This document shows positions 1 through 5,798 of a DNA stretch of 7,868 nt, one piece after another. The notes under the pieces were generated by a model. The model saw only the letters and a program-made list of their open reading frames with translations, was not told where the DNA came from and made no database searches. Source of the stretch: an uncultured Collinsella sp. (GTDB lineage Bacteria > Actinomycetota > Coriobacteriia > Coriobacteriales > Coriobacteriaceae); NCBI GenBank assembly GCA_900543945.1, contig UQTN01000093.1, positions 1-7,868 of the forward strand, given 5' to 3'. How positions within the stretch are numbered: position 1 is the first letter of the stretch; the number at the start of each line of letters is the position of its first letter. A program made the position numbers and the translations under genes.

Positions 1-89
1 GTCAATGCCCTCCTCTTTCACGTCACCTTGCTCGCTTAGGGGCGTTTTCGCTGACAATGCCAAGACATCGGCGTTGCCTTGGTCGCAAG
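1..89. other. Left-edge intergenic stretch; possible ribosome binding site of an off-window minus-strand gene
   Basis: No complete gene is visible here. On the minus strand, positions 15 to 8 read GAGGAGGG, a strong Shine-Dalgarno sequence. It is followed by seven bases to the window edge, so a minus-strand gene could start immediately outside the window, downstream of the galactose operon. On the plus strand, frame 1 stays open only for 12 codons, to a TAG at 37-39, which could be the tail of a gene but is too short to judge. Both readings are inference. Confidence 0.3.
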
Positions 90-145
90 TAGTCATTGGG
101 GACGTTCTTGTTTGACTAGTCATTTAAGAACGTCCCCAATGACTA
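90..145. repeat. REP-like palindrome: 20-bp perfect inverted repeat
   Basis: Positions 90-109 (TAGTCATTGGGGACGTTCTT) are exactly complementary in reverse to 126-145, with a 16-nt spacer. The spacer contains the small palindrome GACTAGTC (114-121) and a further direct copy of TAGTCATT at 117-124, so this octamer occurs three times in 56 bp (two direct, one inverted). There is no T-tract on either side, so it is not a standard terminator. The form resembles an intergenic repetitive palindrome (REP or small MITE). That it recurs elsewhere in the genome is an inference. Confidence 0.75.
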
Positions 146-153
146 GCCAATAA

Positions 154-191
154 AACGGCGCCCGTCGGCGATGTTGCCGGCGGGCGCCGTT
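154..191 (-). terminator. Rho-independent terminator of the galK-galT operon
   Basis: On the minus strand, 47 nt past the galT stop codon, lies a 16-bp stem (154-169 paired with 176-191, one G-T wobble) with a 6-nt loop. Its outer 11 bp are AACGGCGCCCG/CGGGCGCCGTT, read on the plus strand. In the minus-strand transcript the stem is followed by a short U-rich tail, UUUUAUU, which partly overlaps the end of the stem. Position and form fit termination of the galactose operon. The tail is short, but the stem is very GC-rich. Confidence 0.8.
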
Positions 192-204
192 GTCTTGCAG
201 GCGG

Positions 205-239
205 AATGATCTGTTTTCCTCCGTCCCCAAGGGATCATT
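205..239. repeat. Small inverted repeat at the galT stop codon, enclosing a TTGGGGACG copy
   Basis: AATGATC (205-211) and GATCATT (233-239) form a 7-bp inverted repeat, and the second arm overlaps the galT stop codon. Between them the minus strand reads TTGGGGACG (230-222), the same nonamer that forms the core of both arms of the palindrome at 90-145. The shared core suggests a related or degraded repeat element. The stem is short enough that chance cannot be excluded. Confidence 0.4.
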
Positions 240-1866
240 ACAGTGAGTCGATAAAGCGCTGCTGGGCGGCGCGTCCGTCCTCGTCCCACTTAAAGACTCC
301 GGCGTTGTCGAGCACGTGGCTAAACACCACGCCGACCTCCTCATGCAGGATGTCGATGGCGTTATCCGCCGTAAGCTCGTTCGCGCGGCGAGCAAAGACG
401 TCCTCCGCCCATGCGGCGTGGCTGCGGCAAAGGTCGTCGCTCTCGAGAGCGCAGGCAAGATCGTAGCTGGCATCGGCCTTGGCCGCCAGCAGGTGCTCGC
501 GGACAGCACCGAGCTCGGGAACCAAGCGCGGCGGCAGAATGGCCAGGCCCATGACCTCGATCAGGCCGATGTTCTCCTTTTTAATATGGTGGTACTCGGC
601 ATGCGGGTGGAACACGCCCAGCGGATGCTCGTCGGTCGTGATGTTGCAGCGAAGCGCCAAGTAGGCCTCGTAGATCTCGCCTCCGGCATTGCCGCGGGAG
701 TCGACGCGGCGGATGACGGGCGTCACGGTGTTGTGCGCCACGCCATCGGCTGTGCGTGCGATGACGCCCACCGACTCATCGGTCCACTCGCGCCAGGCGA
801 GGATAATCTTCTCGGCGGCATCGAGCAGCTGGGCGCGGTCGTGCGAGCGCAGGCGCAGCACCGAGAGCGGCCACTGCAGCACGGTGCCGCTGACCTGGTT
901 AAAACCGGGCACGCTAAACTGCGAGACCTCGGCGGCGTGCATCATGGGGAACTCGTGCGCGCCACCCTGGAAGTGGTCGTGCGACAGAATCGAGCCGCCC
1001 ACGATAGGCAGGTCGGCGTTGGAGCCGATGAAGTAATGCGGGAACAGGTCCACAAAGTCGAGCAGGCAGGTCAGGCCCTTGCGGTCGACGTGCATCGGAC
1101 GATGCTCGGAGCTCATGGCAATGCAATGCTCGTTAAAGTACGCGTACGGGCTGTACTGGAAACCCCAGCGCTCGCCGTTGAGCTGGATGGGGATAATGCG
1201 CAGGTTCTGGCGAGCGGGGTGAGCGCCGCCGTCGGCTGCGGCGGAGCGTCCGGGATAGCTCTCGTTTTCGATGCAGAGCTGGCAGGCGGGATACTTCTCG
1301 CCCGTGTTCTTTGCGGCACCAGCCGCGGCGATATCGCGTGGGTCCTTCTCAGGCTTGGAGAGGTTGATGGTGATCTCAAGATCGCCCCAGTTGGTGGGGG
1401 TGCTCCATTTGATGTTGCGCGCGATGGCGGCACGGCGCACGTAGCCGGCGTCGCGGCACAGGCCGTAGAACCAGTCGGTTGCGGCGCGGGGCTCGTTGAC
1501 GCCCATACGTCCGTTGAACTCCTCGTTTACAACCGAAGGCCTCGGCATGAGCGCACCCATGATGCGCATGGCGATGCGGTCGCGGCCTGACGCCGTGTCC
1601 TCGGCGGCACCGTTGGTAACGGCGGCCTCGGAAAGCGCGGCAAGCGTGCCTTCAAGATCAAAGTCGGGCAGGGTATTGGGGTGCAAGAGCGAGAGTTTCT
1701 CAACCTGGAGCGCCCAGGCCATATCGAGTGCGGGACCCGTGGCGCCGATGCACTCCAAAATGGTGTTGTATGCCCAGATCCGGTCGTCCTGGCCGATCAT
1801 CGATCGGTGGATGGCGTACTCGATCAGGTTCTGCGCGGCCTCTCGCACGTCAGTCATTACAGCCAT
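238..1866 (-). CDS. galT: UDP-glucose--hexose-1-phosphate uridylyltransferase, class II (GalT)
   Basis: This cytoplasmic enzyme converts galactose-1-phosphate and UDP-glucose to glucose-1-phosphate and UDP-galactose in the Leloir pathway. The 542-residue product carries landmarks of the class II family found in Gram-positive bacteria: a TINLSKPEKDP block near residues 166-176, a CQLC pair of cysteines near 195-198, the GGSILSHDHFQGG active-site region (His296 and His298), and a later HPHAEYHHIKKENIG segment. The family is usually around 490-510 residues, so this copy is slightly long. The start at 1866 overlaps the end of galK by 10 nt and has AAGGGGG (1877-1883) ten bases upstream. A second ATG at 1857 forms a TAATG junction with the galK stop but has poorer Shine-Dalgarno spacing. 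Either way, translation looks coupled to galK. It is the last gene of the operon, followed by the terminator at 154-191. Family assignment is firm; the exact start is less certain. Confidence 0.95.
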   Translation of the reverse strand: MAVMTDVREAAQNLIEYAIHRSMIGQDDRIWAYNTILECIGATGPALDMAWALQVEKLSLLHPNTLPDFDLEGTLAALSEAAVTNGAAEDTASGRDRIAMRIMGALMPRPSVVNEEFNGRMGVNEPRAATDWFYGLCRDAGYVRRAAIARNIKWSTPTNWGDLEITINLSKPEKDPRDIAAAGAAKNTGEKYPACQLCIENESYPGRSAAADGGAHPARQNLRIIPIQLNGERWGFQYSPYAYFNEHCIAMSSEHRPMHVDRKGLTCLLDFVDLFPHYFIGSNADLPIVGGSILSHDHFQGGAHEFPMMHAAEVSQFSVPGFNQVSGTVLQWPLSVLRLRSHDRAQLLDAAEKIILAWREWTDESVGVIARTADGVAHNTVTPVIRRVDSRGNAGGEIYEAYLALRCNITTDEHPLGVFHPHAEYHHIKKENIGLIEVMGLAILPPRLVPELGAVREHLLAAKADASYDLACALESDDLCRSHAAWAEDVFARRANELTADNAIDILHEEVGVVFSHVLDNAGVFKWDEDGRAAQQRFIDSL

Positions 1867-3062
1867 GCCGCGTAAGCCCCCTTGTCAGAGATGGCGTAGT
1901 GACGGGCAGAGCCCTCGCCCAGCCAGCCGTTCATCTTGGCAATGAAGGTGTCGACCAGATCGAGCGGCACGAAGGCCTGGATGGTGCCACCAAAGCCGCC
2001 ACCGTGGATACGGACGGCGCCGCGGCCGTCGAGCACGTGCTCGGCCAGCGCCAGGGCATACATGGAAGGCTGCTCGGAACCCAGCTTGGCAACAACATTC
2101 TGCAGGTACATGGCAGAGCTGGCGCCGGACTCGCGCGTCAGGACCAGGAACTGGTCAATGTCGCCAGCGTTCAGGGCTGCCCAGCGCTTGTCGACCAGGC
2201 CGTTCTCGTACCAGTAGTGAACGGCACGCAGGCAAGCGCGGTCGCCCAGCTTGGCGCGCAGCTCGGGGAGCTTGGCGTCAAAGTCGGCAACGTTGACCTC
2301 GCACAGGCGTGCCTTGCCAAACTCGGCGGCGACGTCCTGCATCTCGCGCGGAACGGCGGCGTAGTCGTCGGTAGCCGCCACATGGTCGGCGCCAACCTTA
2401 ACGAGCACGAGCGCATAGCCGTGATCCTCAAAGTTGAGCTCGAGCTTCTGGGTCTTAGGCTGAGCCTGATCCTCAAAGTCCATGTAGGCGAGGCCGCCCA
2501 GGCACACAGCCGCCTGATCCATAAGACCGCAGGGCTTGCCGTAATAGTTGTTCTCGGTGCGCTGGCTCATCTGGGCGAGCGCGACGGGCTCAATGGCGGG
2601 CGCGCCCCAGAGCGTCTCCATGGCGCGGCCGTAAGCCGCCTCGACAGCGGCGGAGCTAGAAAGGCCGCCACCCGAGGGGACGGAGCAGGTAAAGGCAAAG
2701 TCGAAGCCCTGGGGCTCAACGCCCAGAGCAGCGATTTCGTGGGCCATACCGCGCACGAGGCTTGCGGACGTGCCCTTCTCGGACTCTTGAATATCCAGCG
2801 TGTCGAGCGTGATCTCAAACGTAGGATAGCCCTCGTCGGCGACGCGAACCTTGTTGGAATCGGTCGCCACGGCAATGCCGTCGACGGCGACATCGAGCGA
2901 GCCGGCGATAACGTGACCGCCCTCGTGATCGGTGTGGTTGCCGCTGATCTCGGAACGGCCGGGCGCGTGCACATAGAGCACCTGGCGATCGCCGATGGGG
3001 CCAAACTCCTCCTCAAACAGCTTGGTGAGCGTGGCGAGTGTCTTTTCGTCGGGGGTGGTCAT
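1857..3062 (-). CDS. galK: Galactokinase (GalK), GHMP kinase family
   Basis: It phosphorylates galactose with ATP to galactose-1-phosphate, the substrate of the adjacent GalT. The 401-residue protein has all three GHMP motifs: a galactokinase signature GRSEISGNHTDH at 35-46 (the common form is GRxNLIGEHxDY, so this is a variant), the ATP-binding loop PSGGGLSSSAA at 129-139, and the glycine-rich HGGGFGG at about 353-359. The probable catalytic aspartate is Asp182 in the PCGLMDQ segment. The start at 3062 is preferred because AAGGAAAGGA (3068-3077) lies five bases upstream and the protein then has normal family length. An in-frame ATG at 3134 would add 24 residues that do not look like galactokinase. 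It is the first gene of the galK-galT operon. Two copies of the candidate operator lie upstream, at 3108-3120 in the probable leader and at 3171-3183 at the probable transcription start. Confidence 0.96.
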   Translation of the reverse strand: MTTPDEKTLATLTKLFEEEFGPIGDRQVLYVHAPGRSEISGNHTDHEGGHVIAGSLDVAVDGIAVATDSNKVRVADEGYPTFEITLDTLDIQESEKGTSASLVRGMAHEIAALGVEPQGFDFAFTCSVPSGGGLSSSAAVEAAYGRAMETLWGAPAIEPVALAQMSQRTENNYYGKPCGLMDQAAVCLGGLAYMDFEDQAQPKTQKLELNFEDHGYALVLVKVGADHVAATDDYAAVPREMQDVAAEFGKARLCEVNVADFDAKLPELRAKLGDRACLRAVHYWYENGLVDKRWAALNAGDIDQFLVLTRESGASSAMYLQNVVAKLGSEQPSMYALALAEHVLDGRGAVRIHGGGFGGTIQAFVPLDLVDTFIAKMNGWLGEGSARHYAISDKGAYAAWL

Positions 3063-3107
3063 GAGGGTCCTTTCCTTGGCGCATACTGACGAGTTTTCCG
3101 TCGTAGT

Positions 3108-3120
3108 GAGTACGTTAACA
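3108..3120 (+). promoter_or_regulatory. Candidate LacI-family operator, copy 1 (GAGTACGTTAACA)
   Basis: Exact 13-bp copy, 46 bp upstream of the galK start. The core has the central CG dinucleotide usual in LacI-family operators. The same 13 bases occur inverted at 3171-3183 and direct at 3295-3307, and nowhere else that I see in the window. Binding by the adjacent regulator is inferred. Confidence 0.7.
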
Positions 3121-3170
3121 ATCTGAAGTGGCATAAACTCAGCATCTACGATGCCGCACGTTACGGGCTA

Positions 3171-3183
3171 TGTTAACGTACTC
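3171..3183 (-). promoter_or_regulatory. Candidate LacI-family operator, copy 2 (inverted)
   Basis: Exact reverse-complement copy of GAGTACGTTAACA. With flanks the site reads ATGAGTACGTTAACAT on the minus strand, an imperfect palindrome (ATGnnnACGTnnnCAT). It lies directly downstream of the candidate galK -10 element at 3184-3189, a position where bound repressor would block initiation. The spacing between centres is 64 bp to copy 1 and 123 bp to copy 3. Confidence 0.7.
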
Positions 3184-3212
3184 ATAACACAACACTTATC
3201 ACTTTTTGAGAA
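3184..3212 (-). promoter_or_regulatory. Candidate galK-galT promoter
   Basis: On the minus strand, TTCTCA (3212-3207) and TGTTAT (3189-3184) are separated by exactly 17 bp; each matches the sigma-70 consensus at four of six positions. Transcription would begin inside operator copy 2, leaving a leader of about 115 nt before galK. The boxes are weak matches, so the call leans on spacing and on the operator position. Confidence 0.35.
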
Positions 3213-3294
3213 TCTGGTAATCGGTAGAAATCCAGCCGTGAACGGTATTGCCGTATGGACTTATAGAGCAGAAGAGTTGCGGATTGAAAAAGTA

Positions 3295-3307
3295 GAGTAC
3301 GTTAACA
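3295..3307 (+). promoter_or_regulatory. Candidate LacI-family operator, copy 3 (GAGTACGTTAACA)
   Basis: Third exact copy of the 13-bp sequence, 93 bp upstream of the regulator's GTG start. It suggests autoregulation, or a DNA loop with the two galK-proximal copies. A weak plus-strand -10-like TATAGA lies upstream at 3262-3267, which would put this copy just downstream of transcription initiation of the regulator gene. Confidence 0.65.
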
Positions 3308-3400
3308 TGCGTCCGACGATAGCGGGCTTCGGCGCGGGGCGTATTTCTGCCCGGGCCGGCATGCACGCTATTCAGATCTCGCGAGGGTGAAGGTGATCCT

Positions 3401-4432
3401 GTGGTAAGGCGCCCGTCCAACGATACAGGTACGCGTCCGGTCTCCATGGCCGACGTCGCCCGCGCTGCTGGCGTTTCGCAGCAGACGGTTTCGCGCGTTG
3501 CCAACGGCCTCCCTAACGTCAACGAGCAGACGCGCCAGCGCGTGCAAGCCGCCATGCAGGAGCTCGGCTTCCGTCCGAGTTATGCCGGTCGCTCGCTGCG
3601 CGACGGCCGTTACCATTCGGTCGGTCTGTGCGTCAACAATGTCACCAAGTTTGGGAACCTCTCAATGATCGACGGCATCGCCAGCGCAGCTCGCGAGCAT
3701 AATTGCGCCATCACGCTGGTCGAGATGTCCAAGACCGAGGAATTCTCGCTTGCCGAGGCAACGCGTCGTATGGCCGCGCTGCCCGTGGACGGCATCATCA
3801 TCGGCATGAGCCGTATGGCGCCCGATTTTGAGACGTTTGATCCGTTACCGGGTATCGGCACGGTTATCGTCACCATGTATGCGCACCCGCGGGTGACCAC
3901 AGTCGATTCCGACCATTACGGTTGTTCGCTGTTGCTCATGGATCATCTGTTTGAGCTGGGGCACGAGCAGATTCGCTATATTGGCGGCCCGTCGTTCTCG
4001 GTCGACGAACAGTTTCGTCGCGCCGGTTGGCAGGATGCACTCGAGCGTAAACACATCGAGCCGGTAGAGCCGCTCGAGGGTGACTGGTCTGCCAACAGCG
4101 GCTACGAGGCCGGCAGATATCTGGCCGAGCACGATCGCACCATGACGGCGATCTATGCGGCAAACGACCAGATGGCAAACGGGGCCATCGCCGCGCTGCG
4201 CGATAGTGGCCTGCGCGTGCCCGAGGATGTGAGCGTAGTGGGCGTCGACGATTCACTCGATGATTTTGTGGCACACAACGAGCTCACGACCGTGCGATTC
4301 GATCTACATCAGCGCGGACGCGAGGTGTTTGAGCATGCGGTTCCCGAGGCGGGTACGGCGGGCAAAACTGTTGCCATTCGTATTCCCGGTCAGCTCATCG
4401 TTCGACATAGTACGGCGGCACCGCGCGCATAG
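3401..4432 (+). CDS. LacI/GalR-family transcriptional regulator, probable galactose operon repressor
   Basis: The 343-residue protein has the standard LacI-family layout. An N-terminal helix-turn-helix at about residues 14-36 (ADVARAAGVSQQTVSRVANG) is followed by the hinge region near 56-67, then a periplasmic-binding-protein-like sensor domain. That domain includes an ANDQMANGAIAALRDSGLRVPEDVSVVGVDD stretch in its second half and the usual LIVRHST ending. Start: the GTG at 3401 has AAGGTG (3390-3395) five bases upstream. The internal ATG at 3446 lacks a ribosome binding site and would cut into the helix-turn-helix, so the protein has a short extra N-terminal tail. It is divergent from galK across a gap carrying three identical palindrome-like sites, which makes it the obvious local regulator. 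The inducer (galactose or a related sugar) is inferred from context only. Confidence 0.93.
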   Translation: MVRRPSNDTGTRPVSMADVARAAGVSQQTVSRVANGLPNVNEQTRQRVQAAMQELGFRPSYAGRSLRDGRYHSVGLCVNNVTKFGNLSMIDGIASAAREHNCAITLVEMSKTEEFSLAEATRRMAALPVDGIIIGMSRMAPDFETFDPLPGIGTVIVTMYAHPRVTTVDSDHYGCSLLLMDHLFELGHEQIRYIGGPSFSVDEQFRRAGWQDALERKHIEPVEPLEGDWSANSGYEAGRYLAEHDRTMTAIYAANDQMANGAIAALRDSGLRVPEDVSVVGVDDSLDDFVAHNELTTVRFDLHQRGREVFEHAVPEAGTAGKTVAIRIPGQLIVRHSTAAPRA

Positions 4433-4515
4433 TTTCTGCAGGTCAACGGTGATATGTTGAACATCAATAACAATCGGTAAGGATGTCGGTAGATAGCTGT
4501 TGGGATGTAGCCGAG

Positions 4516-4524
4516 TGCTATGAT
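4516..4524 (+). promoter_or_regulatory. Extended -10 promoter of the flavodiiron gene
   Basis: TGCTATGAT contains a five-of-six -10 hexamer (TATGAT, 4519-4524) preceded by the TGn extension. There is no good -35 box at the proper distance; CTGTTG at 4497-4502 is weak, as is common with extended -10 promoters. Transcription would start near 4531, giving a leader of about 30 nt. Confidence 0.6.
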
Positions 4525-4545
4525 AGACGGGCTCTTTTGTCTATC
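4522..4545. repeat. Inverted repeat across the flavodiiron promoter and leader
   Basis: GATAGAC (4522-4528) and GTCTATC (4539-4545) are perfect reverse complements with a 10-nt spacer. The left arm overlaps the -10 hexamer and the right arm ends one base before the AGGAGG ribosome binding site. The predicted transcript start (about 4531) lies between the arms, so the repeat is more likely a DNA-level operator than an RNA hairpin. The regulator is unknown. Confidence 0.45.
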
Positions 4546-4561
4546 TAGGAGGCTTTGCCTG

Positions 4562-5722
4562 ATGGAGATCACCAAGGATATCCGCTACGTTGGCGTCGAC
4601 GATCACGACATTGACCTGTTCGAGGGCCAGTACGATGTGTCCGAGAACGGTATGGCATACAACAGCTACGTTATCTTGGGCGAAAAGATTGCTGTCGCCG
4701 ATTCAGTCGACGGCGGTTTTGTCGACGAGTGGCTCGGTAACATCGAAGCCGTGCTCGACGGTCGCACGCCCGACTACCTGGTTGTCCATCATATGGAGCC
4801 CGATCACTCCGCTGGCATCGCCGCCTTTATGGAGCGCTATCCCCAGGCACAGATCGTGGCAAGCATGGGCGCTTTCCGCATGATGGTCAACTTCTTTGGC
4901 ACCGATTTCCCCGAGCGCAAGATAGTCGTCAAAGAGGGCGACGTGCTCGATCTGGGCGGTCACAGCCTAACGTTTGTCGGCGCCCCCAACGTGCACTGGC
5001 CCGAGGTACTCTTCTCCTACGAGTCCACCGATAAGGTGCTCTTTAGCGCCGACGGCTTTGGAAAGTTTGGCGCCAACGACATCGAGGACCCCGAGGGTTG
5101 GGCTTGCGAAGCGCGCCGCTACTACTTTGGCATCGTCGGTAAGTTCGGCAAGTTCGTGCAGGCCGTGCTCAAGAAGGCCGCCGACCTGGACATCCAGATC
5201 ATCTGCCCGCTTCACGGCCCCGTACTGACCGAGAACCTGGGCTACTACCTCGACACCTACAACACCTGGTCGAGCTATCAGCCCGAGGACGAGGGCATCA
5301 CCATTGCCTATGCGAGCGTCTACGGCCATCTGAAGGCCGCCGTCGAGGAGCTCGCCGCAGCGCTCGAGGCTCGCGGCCAGAAGGTCTCCGTCTTTGACCT
5401 GGCTCGCGACGACATGGCCGAGGCCGTTGAGGATGCGTTCCGCTATGACCGCCTGGTGCTCGCCTCCATTACCTATCAGGGCGAGGTTTTCCCGTTCATG
5501 AGCACCTTTATCCACACGCTCGCCGAGCATGCCTACCAGAACCGTACCGTGGCGCTTGTCGAGGCCGGTTCCTGGGCGCCTGCAGCTGCCAAGGTTATGA
5601 CCAAGGAGCTCGAGGGCATGAAGGACATCACCCTGGCGCAGAATAAGGTGACCGTCCTGGGTTCGCTCAACGACGCCTCGCGCGCTCAGATCGAGGCCCT
5701 CGCCGACGAGCTTTCCAAGTAG
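4562..5722 (+). CDS. fprA: A-type flavoprotein / flavodiiron protein (FprA family)
   Basis: Flavodiiron proteins reduce O2 to water and/or NO to N2O in the cytoplasm of anaerobes, using electrons from rubredoxin or a similar donor. The 386-residue protein has a metallo-beta-lactamase-like domain followed by a flavodoxin domain. Diiron ligands are visible: HMEPDH (His77, Glu79, Asp81), His145 in NVHWP, Asp164 in SADGFG, and His218 in CPLHGP. The flavodoxin part starts near residue 240 with YASVYGH as its FMN phosphate loop and later has GSWAP. No rubredoxin or flavin-reductase extension is present, so it is the minimal class A form. Start: ATG at 4562, nine bases after AGGAGG (4547-4552). An in-frame ATG at 4520 lies inside the promoter and is rejected. 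It is monocistronic, with its own promoter and the terminator at 5755-5791. Whether O2 or NO is the main substrate cannot be told from sequence. Confidence 0.95.
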   Translation: MEITKDIRYVGVDDHDIDLFEGQYDVSENGMAYNSYVILGEKIAVADSVDGGFVDEWLGNIEAVLDGRTPDYLVVHHMEPDHSAGIAAFMERYPQAQIVASMGAFRMMVNFFGTDFPERKIVVKEGDVLDLGGHSLTFVGAPNVHWPEVLFSYESTDKVLFSADGFGKFGANDIEDPEGWACEARRYYFGIVGKFGKFVQAVLKKAADLDIQIICPLHGPVLTENLGYYLDTYNTWSSYQPEDEGITIAYASVYGHLKAAVEELAAALEARGQKVSVFDLARDDMAEAVEDAFRYDRLVLASITYQGEVFPFMSTFIHTLAEHAYQNRTVALVEAGSWAPAAAKVMTKELEGMKDITLAQNKVTVLGSLNDASRAQIEALADELSK

Positions 5723-5754
5723 CGACACGTTCACTTTTGACGCTCAACCATCAC

Positions 5755-5798
5755 AACCACCACAAAGGGGACAGGCACCTTTGTGGTGGTTTTTGTTT
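5755..5798 (+). terminator. Rho-independent terminator after the flavodiiron gene
   Basis: A perfect 14-bp stem, AACCACCACAAAGG (5755-5768) with its complement at 5778-5791, encloses a 9-nt loop and is followed on the plus strand by TTTGTTT, giving a U-rich tail. It sits 32 nt past the flavodiiron stop. The stop codon of the convergent minus-strand regulator lies inside the T-rich tail (5797-5799), so the same hairpin begins five bases after that gene and may also act on its transcript, though without a good U-tract on that side. The 3' part of the left arm and the loop contain GGGGACAGG. Confidence 0.88.

Noticed and set aside
90..145. Palindrome as a terminator
   Set aside because: There is no T-run after the stem on either strand, and a better terminator lies at 154-191.
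316..1590. 424-codon open frame on the plus strand opposite galT
   Set aside because: It is antisense to a clear galT; the translation is valine-, alanine- and glycine-rich low-information sequence with no recognisable domain, as expected from GC-rich codon bias.
1728..3089. 453-codon open frame on the plus strand opposite galK
   Set aside because: It mirrors galK over nearly its whole length, shows no domain, and no ribosome binding site was seen for it.
3063..3134. 24-residue N-terminal extension of galactokinase
   Set aside because: It contains operator copy 1 and the ribosome binding site for the 3062 start; the residues do not resemble the galactokinase N-terminus.
3151..3390. 79-codon plus-strand open frame in the galK-regulator gap
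   Set aside because: It overlaps the candidate galK promoter and two operator copies, and has no good ribosome binding site or recognisable sequence.
4520..4561. 14-residue N-terminal extension of the flavodiiron protein
   Set aside because: The upstream ATG lies within the -10 hexamer, and AGGAGG at 4547-4552 serves the ATG at 4562.
4967..5734. 255-codon open frame on the minus strand opposite the flavodiiron gene
   Set aside because: It lies opposite the conserved diiron and flavodoxin domains; composition is typical of an antisense shadow.
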